Shown: positions 47,278 through 60,093 of the stretch, piece after piece
Numbering within the stretch: the first letter of the stretch is position 1
Layout of the letters: each line of letters starts with the position of its first letter
From: Scatophagus argus
Taxonomy: Eukaryota; Chordata; Actinopteri; Scatophagidae
Direction: 5' to 3'
Assembly (NCBI RefSeq): GCF_020382885.2
Contig: NC_058499.1
Span: 18,585,872-18,649,871, forward strand
DNA: 64,000 bases
Program-made: the position numbers and the translations under genes
Notes under the pieces: generated by a model
The model's input: the letters and a program-made list of their open reading frames with translations, nothing else
The model's database searches: none
Told to the model about the DNA's origin: nothing

Positions 47278-50200
47278 CAAAAGCAAGATTAGTTAATGCT
47301 TCCTGTCAATCCAGGGAGACCTCAAACTAACTTTGGTGTAACAAGTATCTTAATGAGTCCCTTTGCTTGAGAGGACTGCAATAATGGAATGAAATGCACT
47401 TCAACAGCCACTTCTAACTTTTAATGTTGCATTAATGCCACAGCTACAAGCCAGGCAATACATTAGCAGGAATTTTAAGTTAAACTTTGCTTTTATCTTT
47501 CACTTCTGGTGTTGTGTTTGTAATAGTTGATGTAAAATATGTGGTAATTCCTGACTACCTCTGCCTGTATGATGTTCCAGGCATTTCGCAGGCCTATGTT
47601 GTTCTCTGAGTTGTAGAGAGCCAACCCATCCTTCAGATCCTGCTTGGCGTTCTCACTCACCTGGAAACAAAAAACACAACACCAACCTTGGTTAGAGACC
47701 TTGGTTTAAATAGATCAGTTCAACAAGAACCGTGAACTGAGTTATAGCATTAATTATAGTCTTTATGATGAAGTAGGAGGTTGAAGAGTGTTTGTAAGAG
47801 TGCATTCACATTATTCTGCTCTCTTCAACCGTGCAATATCTTTTTCACTCTGATGTAGATAGTGATGGCAGTGTACGTGACATGCAGTGAATTGCTTTTT
47901 CAAGAACTATGCATGATTGATCATGGATTACTTTTGCAATCTGTCCAATCATAACGAAAACAGCACATAGAAAGACAATTAGAAAGCAAAGCTACAGGTA
48001 GTCTTTTTTTCTTGTCATCTAAATATAACTCTGCAACAGTGACTTGGACTTTTGCATGATGACTACAGATCTAACACATGTCATGTGTTGAACCGCTCCA
48101 CACACACACACACACACACATCTTCAACATGCCCTTGAGCAGAGCGAGCAAATCATTTTCTACTTGACTGAACCTCAACGATGTGCTCAGGGTTGTGCCA
48201 TGTCTGATGGAGATTAATATCTCATTGGATGTGTTAATGAGATACAAAATCAGAGCTTTAGTTCTCCGGCAGTTCACTTTGCCTGTAGGGGTTTGCTAAC
48301 TGCCAGGACAGATTGAGAGGGGCTTCAGATAAGGGGTAATTATTACTGGAAAAATGACACGCACTGCGAGAGCTATGCTGTACGTCTTCACAGGCAATAC
48401 AAGTTATATCACAACAAAAGGAATGTACTTGCTTTAATATTTAGAGCTTCAGGCCTCAGACTGGGCCCAGGAAAAAAAATATATCTGCACACAATGAGAG
48501 AAGGGGCATCATGTCTGTCACAGCGTGACACAACAAGCTTTTCTCAGTTATCCACCAGTTTCTTTACTCAGAGAGGAAAGACTGATGTTCGGTTGTTTGG
48601 AAACTGCTCTGCAAGTCCCTCAGTTAAAGACATAACAGAAGAGGGAAAACTGCAGCAGCCTGTTAGATAATGTCAGCCTGCTTTCATGAAAGGAAAAGAA
48701 AAAAACTACAGTTTTAATATCACTTGACTAATTGCCAGAGCAGCTCATTGGAAACCTATATTCTGTACACTGAACTGTATATGAAAGACAGATCAAAACC
48801 TCCTTTGATCATACAGAAAAACAGATTAAGCTTTAAATTAAATGGTTCAGCAATTAAATGGTGGGAAAAAAAACTCCCCAACCCTTGTTTTCTAAGCTGC
48901 GGGCATAAGAAAACTATTTGCTGAATTAAACATAAAACTGAAACACAATACTTTTTTGATTAATTAAAGTTTCCCTGGCAATAAAATGCTTTAGTGATCA
49001 TTAATCATGCACAACCCATTTAAAACATCCTCTAAATCCTTTGAAATAAGATTAGTATCAATTCAAATCACATTCTTCATTCTCGTTCTGTAACTTTGCT
49101 GATGCAGAGAAGCGAATCTGTGTATTGTACCTCGGGCTACAGGCCCTACCATATCTGTCCTTGTGGAGGGAAATGAGATGAAGAACAGCATCATCAGTCT
49201 CTGCCTTGTACTTTTTTTTCTATTCTCTGTCTTTTCCTCTCCATCTAGGCTATATGTGATGCTGCTCGCTCATTACTGACTCCTCATGCTAACACAGTCA
49301 CTAGAGATTAGTAGGGGGGCCCCCCAATAAAAATCATCTTCTGAGTCTCCAGCAAGTCTCTGCACATCTTCCAGTTCATGTGTGGAAGCCTTTGTTACAG
49401 CCTGAAATGAAACTTAATGATCCAGATTTACCACTAACGAGAGTCAGACAAATGACTGCAGAACAAACAGGGATTTGATCATGCAACACTCTGCCCCATT
49501 TTCTTCTTGCAAAAGGAGCGCATACAAACATGCCTTTGTTGCATTACCCTATTTTTTCTAAAAAGGAAAACTAACTTCTTGACTGAAGCTCATGTTGCTG
49601 GTACTGGAGACCGTTCACAAATAAAACACTGTTCTTTGGCAGCATTTAACGACTGGTAGGCTTTCTCTACAAAGTTGCCACAGGACGTCAATGCAATACC
49701 TCAAGTGTGGCAAACTGACACACCACCCCTACCTGGAGACATTGCTCATATTTCTCATTAGGTAGATAAGCTTGTGGTTTCCTCTGGACTGAGTGAGTCC
49801 TTCCTCAGCAATACAGGACAACACATTTGTTATAGAAATCTAAATGGTTCAGCAGAGCCAGCTGGGTGAATGCACAAGAGTCACAGAGAGGGAGAAAACA
49901 GGAGGGGACGTGCAGGCATATGTGCTGACAGTTTGAACGCAGAAATAGGCTTTCTATCCTGACTGGTGTGTGTTGTCTGTTACTGTGTACAAAAGCAGAG
50001 GGAGTGGGTGCTTGATTGTCTGAAAAACACCTGTCTGTCTGTGCAGATTCTCAGTCATCAAGGTCAATTTGTGTAGAAGGGCTTAAGTTGAGGCAACTGG
50101 ACTTCAGTTTAATGTGAAGGTTTACCTCTCATCCAAAAGGCTTCTTCAGTTCTAGTAAACTGGTCAGGAGTCCCAATTAAACCTACTGGCTCCATCTAGC

Positions 50201-53200
50201 CAGTAGGTTTAGTACCTGGCTGTCATTTGAGATAGACATGTACGAGTCTTGAGTAACTTGGTTAAATCACTTAGCTCCAAAAGATAACCAAGATTCACAA
50301 CTCCCCCTGTTCATTAACCTGGATCTGTTGTGTCGTTGACTACACTTGCTGCTAATTATAATTATAAATTGTGCTGTTCATAATCACTTTATAATCTACC
50401 CCACTCCTTCTAAGTAGTTGTTAGCAAGAAACTGTTGTATAATAGCATAAACTAAATGGACAAGCAGTTGCTGCTATCTCATTTGTCATCAGGGGACTCA
50501 GGTATCCGATCGAGTTGAGTTAGAAAAACTTCCTGTCTGGCAATGTGGAAATGGAAACATGGCCAGGATGTGGGACTCACAGTGCCAAACAGACCCAGAT
50601 CCACAGGACTCCTGACTGTAACCGAGAGCCAGTAAAATCTTGGTTACAGTCACGATGAGTCAATTAAGTGGCACTTAATTACATTTTTTCTGCATTACAT
50701 GATTTTTCAAGTTAACCAAAGGTATTACAAGCATATTCATTGGTTCTATCTGATCCCAGCACAGAGACATTAATAAATCCAGGACAACCTTGTGTCAGAA
50801 TTGTGCCCAAGACCTTGGGGACCAGGACTTGTCAGCATATAAAAATGGGGCCACGTTGCTTACCAGAGTACAAAGCCGTGACAGAGCTGATTGCCAATTC
50901 TCAGAAATCTAAAAGATCTGATGGTTGGTTGCTGTTTCAGTGTTGAATACACACTGCAAATCCACTTTTCCTGCCCAGACAGCAAATGTCACTTTCGTGC
51001 CCTGTACTTGATGAATTCCTGTAGTGTAGAACACATTTAGAGCTGTGTGAGCTAACCCAGTGTTGATTCCCTTGTTGGGGTTCAAGTCCCAAAGGAGTAG
51101 AAGTGTTTCAAAAGGAATATGAGCCCAATCAGCCACATGGCAGCACTGTAATTCAGGATCAAGAATGAAAATTTGGAAAGGTCATGTCTCTCACACAAGT
51201 CTGAATGATGCGGAATTTTACAACCTATGTCACTGTGCTCTACAGAAAGCCCTCAGAGTCCGCCATGATGCACTTTCTGTCATTTGATTTTATCTTCTAA
51301 ACAGTAAATTGACATCTACTTTTTGGATTCTGACTCAGAAGATACATATTTTTATTATGAAAGGGTAAGATTGGATGAAAAACATGGCTGCCATCATCCA
51401 AAAAACTTTTGAGCATTTTGAAGCATTTGAGCTCAACTACCAAGCTCAGGGTGCCAAAAATGCCTCTGAACCTGCTCAAAAGAATTTTACAAAGTTGGGT
51501 GCGCATGCTCCGAGAGAAAGTATAGAGCAAAATCTATGTGTCATTTCGGTGTGAGTGGTTGTGGCCAATCGCATATTTGCCCATAACTCAAGATTGTGAT
51601 CAGGAAATAAGTGTGCAGTTGGTCTTACGTCTTTGAACAGAATGAAACTTGCTGAAGTGACTTTGCTCAGCTTTGTGAAGCCTGAAACTCACTTGTTACT
51701 GTATTAATTTTGACTCATTGAGCTGCTGTCTTGTGCTGAGCTCAAATGAGCTTAAATTCAGAATAGCTGCTTATGGTTATATTATTTCTTCACTTATTCT
51801 CTTTTGCCTCTGAAGACAACTAGCTAACAACTGGTATCTCAGTGGGCAGTCTGAATTCATCACAAAACACAAGAAAGTACTACTTATTGCTTCATTTACA
51901 GTAGATGGTGTGTTGGGTGTATAAAAGAGCAATTAGCGTATTGGAGTTTTATTCAGTTTTATCCAACTGCTATTTATCACTTTGAGCAATTACATTCATC
52001 AAATGATGCCACACAGTCTCTGCAGTAGAACACAAACTATGCAGGTGGTTTACTAAACATAATACCACTCTGAGAACGAGAACGAGAACGTGCACGCTGG
52101 CACGAGAACAGAGCTTGGAGCTAAGCTGGAGCCAGCCATGCAGAACTAAAGGAGAAATGAGGCATTGACCAAAAAAGAACAGTGAAAAATCTCTTAATTT
52201 CACCCTTCACATTTTTTGAGGGTACATGGGGCAGCGGACACAAGCTGTAAACAAAACACCAACATGTTATCAGATGATAAGATGATGTGATTACAGTGTT
52301 GGCAAACAGTTGCCTATTTACATATTCAGCAACACTGTCACTTGAAATCGAGCAAACATAAGTGCAATATTTCTCTCCATCTAATGCTAATTTTGTCTCC
52401 ACCAACTCTGGAGAGAAATATCTGGCTTTTTAGCTGCAAAATGCTCCACCACATTCACCAGCAATTCACTAACTTTGTCTGTCTGCCATTTGGCGCAAGG
52501 CATGCAGCATAAAGTGGGTTTTTAGAGGACGAATCAATACTCTAAAGTTGAAGGTTGGAAAACTATAAATGGAGAAGGAAAGAATTATACAACTCTGTAG
52601 AGCTGATGGGAACAACAGAGAAGAGTATAATCCTCAGTGGGTAGTCACCCTTTCCATATAAAAGTAGTCATGAGATGTCATGTTATGTTGTTATGTTATT
52701 ATAGAAATATTGATTACAGCCACTTTAAACACTTCTTCCTTTAGTTATGCATTTATTGCCATCAATATGTTTTGTCTCAGCAAAATGTGGCTACATTTAG
52801 GTACATTTAAGTTATTTTGGTTGAAGTCTGCGTAAATTTTGGATGATGAGAAGATAAAATCAAATGACAGTCCTAGTACATTCACAAGTAATTAAGGTGC
52901 TGTACTTTCTAGAAAAGTGATTTACAATTTTCAGTTAAAGCAGGCTTCAGAATAATGGCAGTGCTGAAACTAGAAAACTGTACTAAAAGAGGACTCTCGG
53001 CAGACCACATTTCCGCTTGGCAGGACTATTTTTCAAATTTCTAATCCCTGTTGTACTCATCTCCCTCCTCTCATATTATCTTCAGTCTTTAAACGTAACT
53101 CATTCTCAAACAATGAGAAACAATTCAGAACAAATCGTTAAACAAATTTCAAGTTTCAGGTTTCTTCAAGTCAAAGAAAAAACGTCTTTCTGTACTGTCA

Positions 53201-56200
53201 GATCACAAACACTCAGTTGGCTTATCTCCAGTCAGCTGTACAACAGTAATAAAAAAGCGTTACATCAAAACAAACACTTAAATGATTGTCAGACATCTTC
53301 CATTATTAGCTGTTCAGACAAGGACAAGCTCCTGACAACCCAGCAAATCGTCTTTATTCACATATGATTTTATACACTCATAGTAAGGTACCTCTTCCAA
53401 AAGCATTCAGCTCTCTTATACTAATAATTTTGGGGGTCACATGTATACAGTCAAGGTACAATGGCTCCTAAGAACCGAAGCGAACAATATTTTGCTGTTG
53501 CTCTCATTGCAAAGCTCTGGACAAGTCCGTTAGCTAATTGTGTAATAAAAGATGTGAAGAGAAACAGCATCAGAGCCAGGGGTCCCCAGCAGCACATCAT
53601 TAAACATGATACTTTATTCCCCCGTTTGTTCTGCAAGCCTGTGCCGGGTAGCCTGAGGCCTGGGCACTCAGCAGAACGAGGGGAAGGCCTCCACTACCTC
53701 TCTGTAATTGGTCTGGGAAAAACAAGACCAGCGATTGAACAGAAATCTGCCTGTAAACAAACGCAAAACATGGCTTGATGTGTCTCCTGTTTTGTTGGTA
53801 AAATAATTCAGTGAGGGCGGCGCAGTGGTGCAGTGGTTAGCACTCACAGCAAGAGGGTTCTGGGTTCGAGTCTGGGTCTGGGCCCTTCTGGGTTCTCCCT
53901 GTGCCTGCATGGGTTTTCTCTAGGTACTCCGGCTTCCTCCCACAGTCCCCAAAACATGAATGTTAGGTTAACTGGCCCCTAGGTGTGAGTGTGTGTCAGC
54001 CATTGGTGACCAGTCATTCGCAGGTGTACCCCGCTTCTCGCCCGTAGTCAGCCGCCCCCCTAACCCTGACGGATAAAGCGATATAGAAAATGGATGGAAT
54101 GAATAAAATACATTTTTAAGTATATCTTCCTCACTTCTCTAATTAGGGCTGTGATATCTGCAGGACCTCTATGCTTTGGTTATTTGAGGCCTACCATGGA
54201 GTTCAGCTTGTTAATGGCATCATTTTAGATTCTTTTATGTTTACATTTAAGAGCAGAACTGTGATATGGCCAGTCAGGAAGATAGCCCTTGATTGGTCAA
54301 CAAGTTGAGAACACGACACCTGACTGGTCAACATCAAGGCAGGCAGTAGATTACTAAAATTACCACAAACCACAAAAGTAACTGTGATGGCAGCTGAGGG
54401 TGATGGAAATGTTGAACAGTGAAGCAGAGCAGTGCAACTCCAGTGTGCTGGCTGCTCTGATGCTCTCTGCTCCTGTGATAACTGTCAGTAAAGTTCCTCC
54501 ACTTCCTCCACTGCTGTCTGCTGCAATTGATTTTTTTGGCTGATAGTAGTATCAGCAGCTAAGCAGGAGAGATGCTCCATGGTGCGCTGGGATTTTATAT
54601 GTGCAGGACACACACTTTTACTTTCTGAAATCTGATGGTTTCATATCACTGCTAACAGAGAAAGTCGTACCTAACAACTTCTCCAACACATCCTCCCTTC
54701 CTACCTTGCTTTAGATATCTCATCTCCCTTTGTCTCTCACCTGTGTCCACCTGCTTTCTTTTTGTCCCCCTTTCCCTACAACCCCTGTACAAATGCTGTG
54801 GTGGTTCCCTTTTCGGCTTGGCAGATTCTGCTTCCTGATTCTGAGCTAATAACAATCAATAGCGTTCAGCTCGGTGTGTCAGGTTGACGGAGGCACAATG
54901 AGGTCACAGCATTAAAGACGGATGAATGTAATCTGGTTTGTGGCCCAGCCATCTGCTGTAGTCAGCTGGTTGCTAACTGCAGGGCCAACCTTTATTATAC
55001 AAAGGCCTCTACATGCCATTTAATCAGACAGCTTAAAACCACTGGGCTGTGGATAGAAAGAGGGAGTACCTACACACAGGCCATACCTGTAGGCAAGAAT
55101 GCTGGGCTGAGGAGGAAGAGAGAGAGAGAAATTCTCCATTAAGAAGAAAGAGCAGTAACTCTTAAGCAGGATTAAACCGGTGGAAATGCAGAAGTAAGGG
55201 GAGGAATTAGGGCGATTACAGGAAAGCTGCAAAAAATGTGTTCCTCCAGCAAAACCAGATAGAATACGTTCTTTTCTTCACCGCATCTCGTAGACAGCTT
55301 GTCACCCAGAAGAACCAGAGTTCGCAGAGGCATCACTCATGACTTAAAGATGACCTATTTGAATGACTAAAATATCTGTTTTGCAAGCCTCTGTCAATGC
55401 ACGTTTAAAAGCTGCCAACTACTGTAGGTCTTCCAGACTTGTTAATAAATGCCTTGTGATTAGAAGATCAAATAGGAGAAGTGAATTAGTCATTCCTCTG
55501 ATCACAGCCTGTAGCAGGGGATGAGGAGAGCCTCATATGTCATACAAGATCTCACTGGAGAGAAGCAAGCAAAGGAAGAAAAGAAAGAAAACAGAGCAAC
55601 ATCCAAAGATCATGTGTGATGGACACCAATTGCCCTTCATCTAGCCTGACATTATTTAGCTAAAAACGCCATCTGAGTAATATCACCACACAATTTCCTC
55701 AAATTTGGAGGACCTCTCATTAACTGGCAGTCTGGAAATGCCATCTCCAATAACATATAATTTGCAGCGATGGCCTTTCTTTCCAATGACATTTGAAGAC
55801 CAATAAAGGGAAATATATTTGGTAACGATCAGCATTATCTTGGTTTCACATCCCATTAGGTCTAAGCCAAGATAAACAAAATGTAATTTGACAAGAATGG
55901 AGAAACATGAAATACAGTTGCCATTCATTGGAACTAGTGTGAATGAGACTGACGTCCTACTAATGCAGACTCACTTGACTTCAGCCTTACTTTTCTTTCT
56001 CTTCCTGATTTCACAGGTGATGGGAAGGCGAAGCTGTGGAGTCAAGAAGCTCTCAATTTTAATTCCACTGGAGGGATCAGTTTTTCCCCAAAGTTAAGCT
56101 GGTAATATTTTGGAGATAAGACAGCAGACATATTTACTCGTGAAGGGTTGTGCCTCCGAGACCTGATCCACATCTGAGAAAGGATTGGCCGCTAAATGAA

Positions 56201-59200
56201 TTCCTTTATCTGTCTGAGAGACTAAGTTTGAGAAATAACCTCAGAACAAAGGGAGAGAATTAGCCGATGTCTCGAGGGCCAGGCGACACAGAGACTTTGA
56301 ATATATAAACAGATGAATCTATTAACAACGTGTCCTTGAAAACAGATAATCCTGTGGTCCTGCACAACACATTTGTGGAGCGATTTAATTGAACATGGAG
56401 AAGAATCTAGTCTGCTCACGGATACCAAGAATCTCCAGAGCTTTACATATCGTAACTGTTGTCACCATATAGACGTACACCTGACTCGAGCCTGTGCAGA
56501 GGTCATGGGAAATATGCTTGGGATCAATTACAGGGAGCCAACTGGTGGGGATTGGCCTGCATTTTTTGGTCTAACCTTTGACAGCTGGGTTAATGGTGGA
56601 ACAAAATCATTAAAACTCCTGCACAAGAAGCAACCAAATATAAAAAGAAACTTGGATCCGCAGAAGCAACTGGAACATGAATATGTTTATCACACTAACA
56701 CTTTTTACTCTTTTATTGCTTTGTGCGGTTGTGTGTGTGTGTGTGTGCGTGTGTGTGTGAGCTGTGTGAGTGAGCTCTGAAAACGTATGCCTCACAGGCT
56801 TGGAATTGTATGTACACACTATGGATAAGCTGTGGTGCAGTGACTGACTTCATAAAGAAAATGTTCCTGAGTTGAATGGAACAATAACAAACATAACTTG
56901 GAACATTCAGACATAACATGAGAAACAAAATTAACTTACCCTATCGGAGTACACGAAGAACAGGATGAGTAATATCAGCTCTGCCAGGAGAATTATCAGC
57001 AGGACAATGAAGAACTGTCAGACAGAGGTGTGAGAGCCTTGTTTAAAAAACTGCTATTGGCAATGTTCTAAATTCACCTTGGCATGCTGGTGAAAACGTG
57101 TTGAATATAAGTCTGAGACACTAGGCCTCTATTGTAGCAATTTGTGTCTGTGAGCCATTATACAACTGTAGATTATATACATGACAGCTTTATACATTTT
57201 ATAATAAGCTCTGCATCTGTGATTTGTAGTCCTTTGACTCATACTTGACCCTAAAATTAAATATGTGGGCGCATGATTCCTTCTCTATGTGTGCATAGAA
57301 ACATTAACAGTCAACTTGGGTTAAAAGAATAGTTCGACATTTTGTGAAATATGCTCATTTGCTCTCTGATGAGAGGAAGACTCTTGTATCTGTGTGGTAG
57401 ATAGCATAGCTAAGTTTAGCATTAAGACAGAAAGCTATATATAAAAAAAAACCAACAAAAAACAAAATGCACCCACAACAGCTCTATAGCTCACTAATTG
57501 GCACATTATATCTTGTTTGTTTTATCTGTGCAAAACCCACAATATAAAAATGGCACATTGTGGTTTTATGCTGGGTTATGTGCTGGAATCGAGTCTCTGC
57601 TGGCTGAGTGTCAGCCTTGCTGATTGTGACAACAAGCCTCTAGGAAGCTACTTTGTCCGACCAAGGAATAGTCAGACATTTAAATGAACAAGATATAAGC
57701 TGGTAGACAGATTTTTTTGCCTTTGAACAGAGCCAGGTTTCCCCTCTTTCCTCTGTTCTAAGCTAAGCTAACTGGCTGCTGTTAGTAGCTTCATATTACA
57801 GGCATGAGAGTCAAATCGATCTTCTCGTCAAGTAAACAAATAAGTGCAATTTGTTAAATGTTGAACTATTCATTTAAGGTTACAGCCGGTCGATCTCAGT
57901 TTGTGAGCAGAATACATAGCAACCAGGATTTCCCATTAATAGAATAAAGCAACGTACAATGAAAAACAGTCAAACAGGATAAAGAAAGAGAAAAAGCAAG
58001 ATGAAGGAGGACGTGGGAGTGACAGACGGAGGAAAGAAAGGAGGAATCCATGTGCTGAAGGGTTTGTGAACGTGTGAAAGGAGGGGAAGAGGGTTTTATA
58101 CCTCCCTCGATTAATTTCCAACGCAGGCTTGCGTCTCATCTATTATTCTCCCTTCCCTACTTGACTCCTCTTCGACTCAGTATTTACCAAGCTCTTCTGT
58201 GCAGCATGGGAAGAAGAAGCCAAACCTAGATCTTAGAAAACCCCACTAATTCGCTCTCATTTGGGAGGTAGGGGGTAGGCTATTATTTGTGTCACGGCCC
58301 AAATGAAATAGTTCAGACAGTTTGCTGATATCTGGGTTGCCAGTTTAGTGTATCACTGTTGTGCCTTCACAGTTGGTTTGTCACATTTTCCTGGTGGTGA
58401 AAGTTTAAGGGACAGCTTCAGTACACTAAATTGGTGGTGCTCTGATGGCTCTGCGTGAAAATATGTGTGTATGTCTTCACATGCATACACAGCTTGTGGG
58501 CGTATGTTCTCATTTGCTGGCATTTCAAGGCTTTAAAGCACTGACATCTCAGCCAGATATTTCCGTGTTTCTCTCCCACTTTGTTTTTTTTTTTTTTTTT
58601 TTTTTGATTTGTCTCAGTAAACACTTTTTGGCAGCAAAAAAGAGAGACTGAAAATTTACTGCAAAGGCTGTCTAAGCTTTGAATATACCTAATCCAGAGA
58701 GAGCTGTCCACAGAGTAACTTCAGAGATAATATGTCAAGGTAGACGCTCAGATCTGTTTGCTCAGGAAGATCTAAACCCACTCTGATGTTTCCTCGTCCT
58801 GGATCCCTCCACGCCCCCTTCCATCCCCACCCTTGGGTTTACTAAGCCGGACCAACAAGAAAAACAACAGCAACAACTGGAGGATCCCTTTGCACTAAAC
58901 AAAATCATTGTGGCCAAATATAAAATCCTGCTACACACAGATGTAGCAAGAGACATAATGAGAAACGTCTGAACTTGATTTTTCAGTCTCTCTTTTTCCT
59001 TATTCCAGCTGTCCTCCTCAACCCCTTCACCTCCTCCTTCCTGCACTCCATTCTCTAACTCTCTCTGCTTCACAGTTGTCAGGCAGGTGAAGGAAGCCAT
59101 GTCGAACGCTGAGGATTTGGTGGGGCTTTTGACTGATGCAAGAGCTTCAAGGGATTGAGCTGTTTGTGATGTTAAGTACCCAGAGCCCTAACTTCTCTTC

Positions 59201-60093
59201 TCATTTAAAGTTAAGCTAAGTTTCTATACATGAAAGTTCTTTTTTTTTTTTTTTTAGCTCAGATCCATGAAAACCTCATTCCATTGGGTGAACTTTTATA
59301 ATTAACTTGTCCTTAAGATAAAACAGTTGTACAACTTTGGGCAAACAGTGCAACGTCAAGACAGAGGAGTCTTTGTAACGAATAATAGAATATTCTCAGT
59401 GTGCTATGTACATGCAATAACTCAACCACGTTGGAGACACAAAAGGCCTCCTGACTGACAGCTCTTTCACTGGGCTGTGACCAAAGCCATGGAAATGACA
59501 TGAGTGCGTTGGTGTTAATTTGCAGAAAGGGAGAATCCCACAGCTCTGCTCTAATTTTCTTTTGTGAGCCCCCGAGGTTTGATACAATGCACACTGAACT
59601 CCTCCTGTCAGTTGTCTACCTCCGCTGAGGTTCCGGCTGGAAAACAAATACAGATATGCTGCTGAATTCTCACTGGCCTGTGAACAGCATGTGTAGGAGT
59701 ATAAACACATATGTGAGTGGCTGTCTCCACAAGACACTTCTGCCAATATTTGCATGGGTGATACAGGGGATGTGAGGGAAGAAAAAAAAAAACATCCAAA
59801 GAGAGAACAAGTAAGAGAAGAGCTCCATTTGTGCTTGGATAAATGTCTACGTGTGTCTTATGTAGAAAGGGTCATTGCATAGGTATTTAGATTTAACTCA
59901 CGCTCAGAAGCAGGCACTTGTTCTCCTTGATGGCACCCAGGCAACCGAGAAAACCCGTTACCATGACGATGGCGCCGATGCCGATGACCATGTTGGCAGC
60001 TGACAGCGAGGGGAATGAGGGCGAGAAAGTGGCGAAGCTGCCCTGAGACACAGAGAGCCAGATGCCCACGCCTAGCAGCCCACAGCCACATAA
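42732..60093 (-). CDS. tspan9: Tetraspanin-9 (NET-5), six coding exons, first coding exon outside or unseen
   Basis: Exons in transcript order: 60093-59902, 57014-56940, 47660-47559, 47186-47055, 45799-45716 and 42803-42732 (TAG). All are phase 0 with AG/GT borders and together give 218 residues. Adding the missing N-terminal stretch of about 21 residues gives about 239, the family length. The first visible exon starts LCGCGLLGVGIWLSVS (end of TM1) and contains GFLGCLGAIKENKCLLLS (TM2). The 75-nt exon is TM3. The large loop has WKCCG, PDRCC, NCG and GCF (six cysteines) and an NST sequon. TM4 is shared by the last two exons, which end HIHRTGKKYDA, a TSPAN9-type C-terminus. TSPAN9 is a plasma-membrane organiser known from platelets, where it associates with collagen receptor complexes. 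No start exon is found between 60094 and 64000, so it should lie upstream of the window. Confidence 0.93.
42804..45715 (-). other. Last tspan9 intron
   Basis: A 2.9 kb intron with a G-run at about 43877-43891 and a (GT)n run at about 43987-44038. A 141-codon + strand frame at 44347-44772 is not protein-like. The stretch at about 44480-44760 starts gtcgtgtttccatccacctg, which resembles the edge of a non-autonomous DNA transposon, but I could not find its partner terminus. Confidence 0.45.
43987..44038. repeat. (GT)n microsatellite
   Basis: About 40 bp of GT with ATGT variants at the right end, within a tspan9 intron. Confidence 0.95.
45800..47054 (-). other. tspan9 intron before the GCF exon
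   Basis: A 1.25 kb intron. An 86-codon minus-strand frame at 46645-46905 owes its lysine- and glutamate-rich look to repeated trinucleotide-like sequence, and is not accepted. No other feature seen. Confidence 0.45.
47199..47270. repeat. (CA)36 microsatellite next to a tspan9 splice acceptor
   Basis: A pure 72-bp CA run, followed by a short TATATAT. On the transcript strand it reads (TG)36 and ends only about 10 nt before the AG (47188-47187) of the WKCCG exon. Confidence 0.97.
50046..50215. mobile_element. Dispersed repeat fragment with 14-bp hairpin
   Basis: The words ggcaactggacttcagttta and cctctcatccaaaaggcttc are typical of a repeat widely seen in fish introns, probably a retroelement fragment. 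At its right end is a 14-bp perfect hairpin (50178-50191 with 50198-50211, loop ccatct). The family is not assigned. Confidence 0.45.
53816..54096 (+). mobile_element. Second, older copy of the tRNA-derived SINE
   Basis: It has the same family as 5240-5554: A box at 53826-53836 (tggtgcagtgg, identical), B box at 53863-53873 (ggttcgagtct), the ggcttcctcccaca block, and a gaaaatggatgg tail. Internal deletions make it shorter, and a flanking duplication is not clear, so it is probably older. It lies in the large tspan9 intron, antisense to that gene. Confidence 0.8.
57015..59901 (-). other. tspan9 intron between the TM2 and TM3 exons
   Basis: A 2.9 kb intron. It contains the MITE at 57321-57877 and T-runs at about 58584-58605 and 59240-59258. 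Purine-rich sequence at 57960-58095 produces spurious frames. No other gene recognised. Confidence 0.5.
57321..57877. mobile_element. MITE with inverted termini and TTAA ends
   Basis: The left end starts ttaaaagaatagttcgacat and the right end, reverse-complemented, starts ttaaatgaatagttcaacat. Similarity continues for about 40 bp (both reach a ...catttg/cttatttg word). Both ends coincide with TTAA (57321-57324 and 57874-57877), the target of piggyBac-type transposases. It has no coding capacity. A worn relative may lie at about 25390-25630. Confidence 0.75.

Larger units (their letters stand above)
47661..56939 (-). other. Large tspan9 intron (9.3 kb)
   Basis: This lies between the TM3 exon and the first large-loop exon. 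It contains a (CA)n run at about 48101-48120, a dispersed repeat at 50046-50215, a SINE at 53816-54096, and a (TG)n run at about 56730-56759. The + strand frames at 53017-53367 and 53461-53778 and the rest show no family signature. No host gene or RNA gene recognised. Confidence 0.5.

Noticed and set aside
47001..47330. Frames encoding poly(Thr-His)
   Set aside because: These are pure translations of the (CA)36 microsatellite.
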